Assembly (NCBI RefSeq): GCF_025950525.1
Contig: NZ_JAPDGS010000003.1
Location: forward strand, 434,001 to 498,000
Source: Stagnihabitans lacustris
GTDB lineage: Bacteria; Pseudomonadota; Alphaproteobacteria; Rhodobacterales; Rhodobacteraceae
Direction of reading: 5' to 3'
Length of the DNA stretch: 64,000 bases
Below are positions 59,912-64,000 of this stretch, in pieces (position 1 is the stretch's first letter; the number at the start of each line of letters is the position of its first letter). The notes beneath the pieces are model-generated. The model saw only the letters and a program-made list of their open reading frames with translations, did not search any database and had not been told where the DNA came from. A program made the translations under genes and the position numbers.

Positions 59912-59977
59912 CGGTTTTGCCCTTGCATAGGTCTGCAAAGGGCGCGACACCCAAGGCCTTTCCAGCTCAGGTCCATC

Positions 59978-60964
59978 ATGGCTCCCCGTCAAAACAACCT
60001 TCACGGCGCAGGGCTTGCCCTTGCGTCCTTCGCCATTTACGCAAGCGGCGATGCCATCGTGAAATATATGGGGGCGTCCTATAGCCCCTTTCAGAACATC
60101 TTCTTTTCCTGCCTGTTCAGCTTTCCCCTGGTCGCGGTCATGCTGGCCGGCGATGGGCGCGAAGGCAATCTGATCCCGAAAAAGCCCGGGCTGATGGCGC
60201 TGCGGTCCATCCTGGGGGTGGTGAATATCCTGGCCGGCTTCACCGCCTTTGCCTATCTGCCGATGTCCGAGGCCTATCCGATCTTCTTTGCCGCCCCGAT
60301 TCTGGTGACGCTGTTCGCCATCCCCATGCTGGGTGAAAAGATCGGCTGGCAGCGCGGGGCGGCCGTGGCCCTGGGCCTGATCGGCGTCGTGGTGGCCCTG
60401 CGCCCCGGTGAGGCGGGCTTTGGCATCGGCCATGTCGCGGCCATCACGGCGGCGGTGATCTTTGCCTTCAACTCGGTCTTGATGCGCAAAACCGGCGGTG
60501 AGGAACGGACCGTCGTCCTGATGATCTATCCGATGTTCGCCAACCTGATCGTCACGGGCCTGGCCTTGCCCTTCTTTTATGAGCCGATGCCGATCACCCA
60601 CCTGGGCCTTCTGGCGGGCATCGCGCTGACCGGGTTCTTTGGCGGCATCCTTTCGGTGGCGGCCTATCGTCGGGCCCAGGCGGCTGTGGCGGCCTCGATG
60701 CAATATTCGCAGATCATCTGGGCCACGGTCTTTGGCGTGCTGCTGTTTGACGACACATTCGAAACCCGCAAGCTGATCGGCACGGCGATCATCATCGCCT
60801 CGGGCATCTGGATCGTCATGCGTGAGGGCACGCCGACGGTGCAATCGAACCGCGTGGTGTCCGAGACCAAGGGCCGCTTCGAACTGGGCGTCTTGCCGCG
60901 CCTGTCGCTGTGGTCGCGCCTGCCCGCGCGCCTGACCCGCGAGGACCGCAACGACCTGTCCTAG
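59978..60964 (+). CDS. EamA/DMT-family transporter (second of a pair)
   Basis: A 328-residue DMT exporter homologous to the previous gene: GLALASFAIYASGDAIVKYMG, FAYLPMSEAYPIFFAAPILV, LMRKTGGEERTVVLMIYPMF and MQYSQIIWATVFGVLLFDD match it block for block. About ten helices and a longer basic C-terminal tail of some 35 residues. The two genes are a tandem duplication in the same direction and may form an operon. Confidence 0.88.
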   Translation: MAPRQNNLHGAGLALASFAIYASGDAIVKYMGASYSPFQNIFFSCLFSFPLVAVMLAGDGREGNLIPKKPGLMALRSILGVVNILAGFTAFAYLPMSEAYPIFFAAPILVTLFAIPMLGEKIGWQRGAAVALGLIGVVVALRPGEAGFGIGHVAAITAAVIFAFNSVLMRKTGGEERTVVLMIYPMFANLIVTGLALPFFYEPMPITHLGLLAGIALTGFFGGILSVAAYRRAQAAVAASMQYSQIIWATVFGVLLFDDTFETRKLIGTAIIIASGIWIVMREGTPTVQSNRVVSETKGRFELGVLPRLSLWSRLPARLTREDRNDLS

Positions 60965-61044
60965 GGCCTTGCGGGAATCTTCACGCCAAGCCCTCGGCCC
61001 CCCTTGCAAATCCTGTGGGGCCGGGGTAACTCCCGCCTCACGGT

Positions 61045-61121
61045 CGGAGTGTAGCGCAGCCTGGTAGCGCACCTGCTTCGGGAGCAGGGGGTCGAAGGTT
61101 CGAATCCTTTCACTCCGACCA
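61045..61121 (+). tRNA. tRNA-Pro (CGG)
   Basis: A 77-base cloverleaf with encoded CCA. The acceptor CGGAGTG pairs with CACTCCG; the anticodon stem CCTGC/GCAGG encloses TTCGGGA, giving CGG. Confidence 0.95.
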
Positions 61122-61203
61122 GTTTCCCGCAAATCCCCAAGATATCGCCGGCAAACCTGCAGCCCCTAACCGCGGCAAAAGCTTTCGCCAAAGCTTTTGG
61201 TTG

Positions 61204-61677
61204 TCACCCGCCGCGTGCCGCCTCAATCGCGGCGACGTCGATCTTGCCCATGGTCATCATCGCGGCAAAGACCCTTTGGGCCACCGCGCCGCCTTCGGCC
61301 ATGGCTTCGGTCAGAGCGCGCGGCGTGATCTGCCAGGAAATCCCCCAGCGGTCCTTGCACCAGCCGCATTGGCTTTCGGAGCCACCATGTCCGACGATGG
61401 CGTCCCAATAGCGGTCGGTCTCGGCCTGATCCTCGGTCATGATCTGAAAGGAAAAAGCCTCGGACTGCGGGAACATCGGTCCGCCGTTCAACCCCATGCA
61501 GGCCACACCCGCGACGGTGAAGTCGACGGTCAGGACCTGGCCCTTTGCCCCGTTGGGGTAATCCCCCGGGGCCCGCATCACCCGCCCCACGGCCGAGTCC
61601 GGAAAGGTCGCGGCGTAAAAGGCCGCAGCCTCTTCGGCGCCGCTGTCATACCACAGGCAGATCGTATTTTTGGCCAT
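61204..61677 (-). CDS. VOC-family protein (PhnB/3-demethylubiquinone-type)
   Basis: A 157-residue protein of the PhnB-like VOC group: ICLWYDSGAEEAAAFYAATF, GVACMGLNGGPMFPQSEAFSF with the conserved GG-F region, and WCKDRWGISWQITP near the end. Such proteins are often annotated 3-demethylubiquinone-9 methyltransferase, but no methyltransferase motif exists, so only the fold is supported. Convergent with tRNA-Pro and in the same direction as glpK. Confidence 0.83.
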   Translation of the reverse strand: MAKNTICLWYDSGAEEAAAFYAATFPDSAVGRVMRAPGDYPNGAKGQVLTVDFTVAGVACMGLNGGPMFPQSEAFSFQIMTEDQAETDRYWDAIVGHGGSESQCGWCKDRWGISWQITPRALTEAMAEGGAVAQRVFAAMMTMGKIDVAAIEAARGG

Positions 61678-61784
61678 GATGAATTCCTTTTACATCAAAC
61701 AATCATGCCAGAAAGCCGCCCGCCTCGCCAGAGGCAAAGGCGCCGGACGATCGCTCTGCCCCTGCGGCTGACCCCGGAAGGGCG

Positions 61785-63248
61785 TCACACCATCATGACC
61801 GCCTCGACGGCCCGTTTCCACCTTGCGTATTTCGCGTTCCGCGTCGCCTCGTCCATCTGCGGCAGGAACCGATGGTTCAGCGCCCATTGCTTTGCAAAGA
61901 CCTCTGGCGCGGGGCACAGGTCGCGCGCCAGACCCGCCAGATAGGCCGCGCCCAGGGCTGTCGTTTCGGTCACGACCGGCCGGTCGACCGGAGCCCCGAT
62001 GATATCGGCCAGGTATTGCATCGCAAACCCGCTGGCCGTCATGCCGCCATCGACCCGCAGGACCCCGCCCTTGGCCCCCGCCCAGTCCAGAGCCATGGCC
62101 TCCAGCAGGTCCCGCGTCTGATAGCCCACCGATTCCAAGGCCGCCCGCGCCATCTCGGCAGGCCCCGTGTTGCGCGTCAGGCCAAAGACCGCGCCCCGCG
62201 TTTCGGGCCGCCAATAGGGCGCGCCCAGGCCGGTAAAGGCCGGCACCAAAAGCACGCCCTGCGCCACCTCGGCCTGTTCGGCCAGGGCTGCGGTTTCCGA
62301 GGCCTGCTTGATGATCTTCAGCCCGTCGCGCAGCCATTGCACCACGGCCCCCGCGATGAAGATCGACCCTTCCAGCGCATAGGTCGGCTTGCCGTTCAGC
62401 TGATAGGCAATCGTCGTCAACATGCGGTGATGCGAGGTCACACGTTCGCCCCCGGTGTTCAACAGCGCGAAACAGCCGGTGCCATAGGTCGATTTCATCA
62501 TCCCCGGCGTAAAGCAGGCCTGGCCCACGGTCGCCGCCTGTTGGTCGCCCGCGACCCCGGAAATCGGGATTTCGCCGCCGAAAAGCCGGGTGACGCCGTA
62601 GTCGCCCGCAGAGTCGCGGACCTGCGGCAAGAGGCTCATCGGGATGTCCAGCGCGGCGCAGATATCGGCGTCCCATTCCCCGCGACCAATGTCATAAAGC
62701 ATCGTGCGCGCCGCGTTGGTGGCGTCGGTGGCATGGACGCGACCTTCGGTCAGCTTCCAGATCAGCCAGCTGTCGACCGTGCCAAAGGCCAGCCGCCCCG
62801 CCCGCGCCTTGTCGCGCGCGCCCTCGACATGGTCCAGCAGCCACTTGACCTTGGTCCCCGAGAAATAGGGGTCCAGCAACAGCCCGGTGCGGTCGCCGAC
62901 CATCCCCGCCATGCCCTGATCGCGCAAGGACGCGCAGATATCCGCCGTCCGCCGGTCTTGCCAGACAATCGCGCGGTGGATCGGCTGGCCGGTCTCGCGG
63001 TCCCAGATCAGCGTGGTTTCGCGCTGGTTGGTGATGCCGATGGCAAAGGGCCGCCCCGCCTTGGCGATGGCCAGTTGCGCGACCTCAAAGACCGTGTCCC
63101 ACAGGTCTTGCGGATCATGTTCGACCCAGCCCGGATGCGGGTAGTGCTGGGGGAACTCTTTTTGCGCGCTGGCGATGGGCCGCAGGGCCGCATCAAAGAT
63201 GATGGCGCGGGAACTGGTCGTCCCCTGGTCGATGGCAAGAATGGTCAT
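61785..63248 (-). CDS. glpK: Glycerol kinase
   Basis: A 487-residue FGGY kinase that phosphorylates glycerol to glycerol-3-phosphate. ATP-binding [17 protein letters not shown] starts the protein; the substrate segment [21 protein letters not shown] and the phosphate-loop [18 protein letters not shown] are typical; the FGGY signature region is seen as [20 protein letters not shown] and [18 protein letters not shown]. No glpF or glpD is in the window. Confidence 0.95.
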   Translation of the reverse strand: MTILAIDQGTTSSRAIIFDAALRPIASAQKEFPQHYPHPGWVEHDPQDLWDTVFEVAQLAIAKAGRPFAIGITNQRETTLIWDRETGQPIHRAIVWQDRRTADICASLRDQGMAGMVGDRTGLLLDPYFSGTKVKWLLDHVEGARDKARAGRLAFGTVDSWLIWKLTEGRVHATDATNAARTMLYDIGRGEWDADICAALDIPMSLLPQVRDSAGDYGVTRLFGGEIPISGVAGDQQAATVGQACFTPGMMKSTYGTGCFALLNTGGERVTSHHRMLTTIAYQLNGKPTYALEGSIFIAGAVVQWLRDGLKIIKQASETAALAEQAEVAQGVLLVPAFTGLGAPYWRPETRGAVFGLTRNTGPAEMARAALESVGYQTRDLLEAMALDWAGAKGGVLRVDGGMTASGFAMQYLADIIGAPVDRPVVTETTALGAAYLAGLARDLCPAPEVFAKQWALNHRFLPQMDEATRNAKYARWKRAVEAVMMV

Positions 63249-63296
63249 GGCTCCCCTCCCTTTTAGTAAAACTTTACCGGAAGGGCGCGCGTGATG

Positions 63297-64000
63297 CTAG
63301 CGTCCCCGCCACTGGTCCAGAATATAGCGCGCCGTCATCAGGTCCAGATGCGCCCCGCCGCCATTCTTGGCGATGGTGATTTCGTCTCCCAGGCGCCGGT
63401 AATCGCCCTCGTAAAAATCGGCCACGACGTCCTCTTCGCGCAGCGCCCCCGAGGCGATGGGGTCGATCAGCTCTCCGATATGGTGGATCGTCGTCGCCCG
63501 CGCATCGACAAAGACCCGGGCGCGGGCCATGGCCGTGTCGTCAACCTCGCGCATTTGCGGGTTATAGGCGCCGATCAGGTCCAGGTGTTGACCCGGTTGC
63601 AGCCACTCTCCCTTGATCACCGGAGATTTCGCCATGGTCGCCGTGCAGATCACATCGGCCGCGCGCACCGCGGTTTCCAGGTCCTGCGCCACGGCGATGC
63701 CGCAGTCGGCGGCCATCGCCTCGGCGCCCGCAGGCGTTCGGTTCCAGACGCTGAATTCGGCATCCGGCCACAGGCTGCGATAGGCCTGCACCATGGACCG
63801 CGCCACGGTGCCCGCCCCCACCAGCAGGAACCGCCGCGCATCCTTGCGCGCCAGCCGAGAGGCCGCGTAAAGGCTGTCGCCCGCCGTCTTCCACTTGGTC
63901 ACAAGGTGGAAATCGACGATGCCGGTCAGCTCTCCGGTGACGTCATCGAACAGGTTCACGACGCCGTGGATCGTGGGCTTGCCCCGGGCCGCGTTGCCCG
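63297..64000 (-). CDS. Ornithine cyclodeaminase/mu-crystallin family protein, N-terminus cut by window end
   Basis: At least 234 residues of an NAD(P)-dependent protein whose frame is open through base 64000. The Rossmann core FLLVGAGTVARSMVQAYRSL, VWNRTPAGAEAMA and VICTATMAKSPVIKGEWLQ match the family, as does the substrate-side HLDLIGAYNPQMREVDD. The family includes ornithine cyclodeaminase and ketimine reductases. The product is on the minus strand and reads from beyond the window. Exact substrate unknown. Confidence 0.85.
   Translation of the reverse strand, partial: GNAARGKPTIHGVVNLFDDVTGELTGIVDFHLVTKWKTAGDSLYAASRLARKDARRFLLVGAGTVARSMVQAYRSLWPDAEFSVWNRTPAGAEAMAADCGIAVAQDLETAVRAADVICTATMAKSPVIKGEWLQPGQHLDLIGAYNPQMREVDDTAMARARVFVDARATTIHHIGELIDPIASGALREEDVVADFYEGDYRRLGDEITIAKNGGGAHLDLMTARYILDQWRGR

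Overview
This is a GC-rich chromosomal window that looks like a member of the Rhodobacterales (Rhodobacteraceae, Alphaproteobacteria). The clues are the recF/gyrB replication locus at the left edge, a VPLPA-CTERM type surface protein, a DMSP-lyase-like cupin, dense ATGA/GTGA-coupled operons, and the gene content around leuCD, rsfS-rlmH-gpmI and glpK. There are no rRNA genes or CRISPR arrays. Four tRNA genes are present: Arg-CCT, Lys-CTT, Lys-TTT and Pro-CGG.

Layout: 1-9500 is housekeeping: recF 3' end, four small genes inserted before gyrB, gyrB, a DMSP-lyase-like cupin, tRNA-Arg, a LacI-type regulator with a palindromic operator, mtaB-dapF, and two tRNA-Lys genes closed by a strong terminator. 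9.5-34.4 kb is an accessory island next to tRNA-Lys(TTT). Its minus strand carries two dense cassettes. Cassette A (15130 down to 9819) is a HEPN-Hsp70-TPR protein, an SF1 helicase and an unknown protein. Cassette B (28993 down to 16153) is a giant DUF1998-type helicase, an SNF2 helicase, an Eco57I-like adenine methyltransferase and a CBS-HEPN protein. An HNH nuclease sits between A and B. To the right lie a GmrSD-like DUF262/HNH protein and two homologous membrane-anchored proteins, one ending in a DarT-like domain. The last 13 bases of tRNA-Lys(TTT) recur at 32962, a possible att remnant.

34.4-43 kb holds an MprF-like aminoacyl-phosphatidylglycerol synthase, an LLM-family oxidoreductase and a galactofuranose glycan cluster (glf plus two glycosyltransferases, the second internally duplicated). 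43-48.4 kb is a minus-strand core block for RNA decay, cell envelope, glycolysis and ribosome function: rppH, ctpA, envC-like, gpmI, rlmH, rsfS. 48.7-57.1 kb is leucine biosynthesis (leuC, DUF429, leuD, and later leuB), interrupted by membrane, nuclease-fold, NAD-binding and LysR genes. 57.2-64 kb carries a pair of unknown paralogues, two DMT-family exporters, tRNA-Pro, a VOC protein, glpK and the end of an ornithine-cyclodeaminase-family gene.

The strongest candidate for an undescribed system is the 9.8-29 kb island. Cassette B resembles DISARM in parts (SNF2 helicase, large methylase, DUF1998 helicase) but has a different order, one fused giant helicase, no phospholipase-D gene, and a CBS-HEPN protein that could be its effector. 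Cassette A, with its own HEPN domain fused to an Hsp70 ATPase, may be a second defence module. All functional statements rest on motif reading by eye and were not tested by database search.
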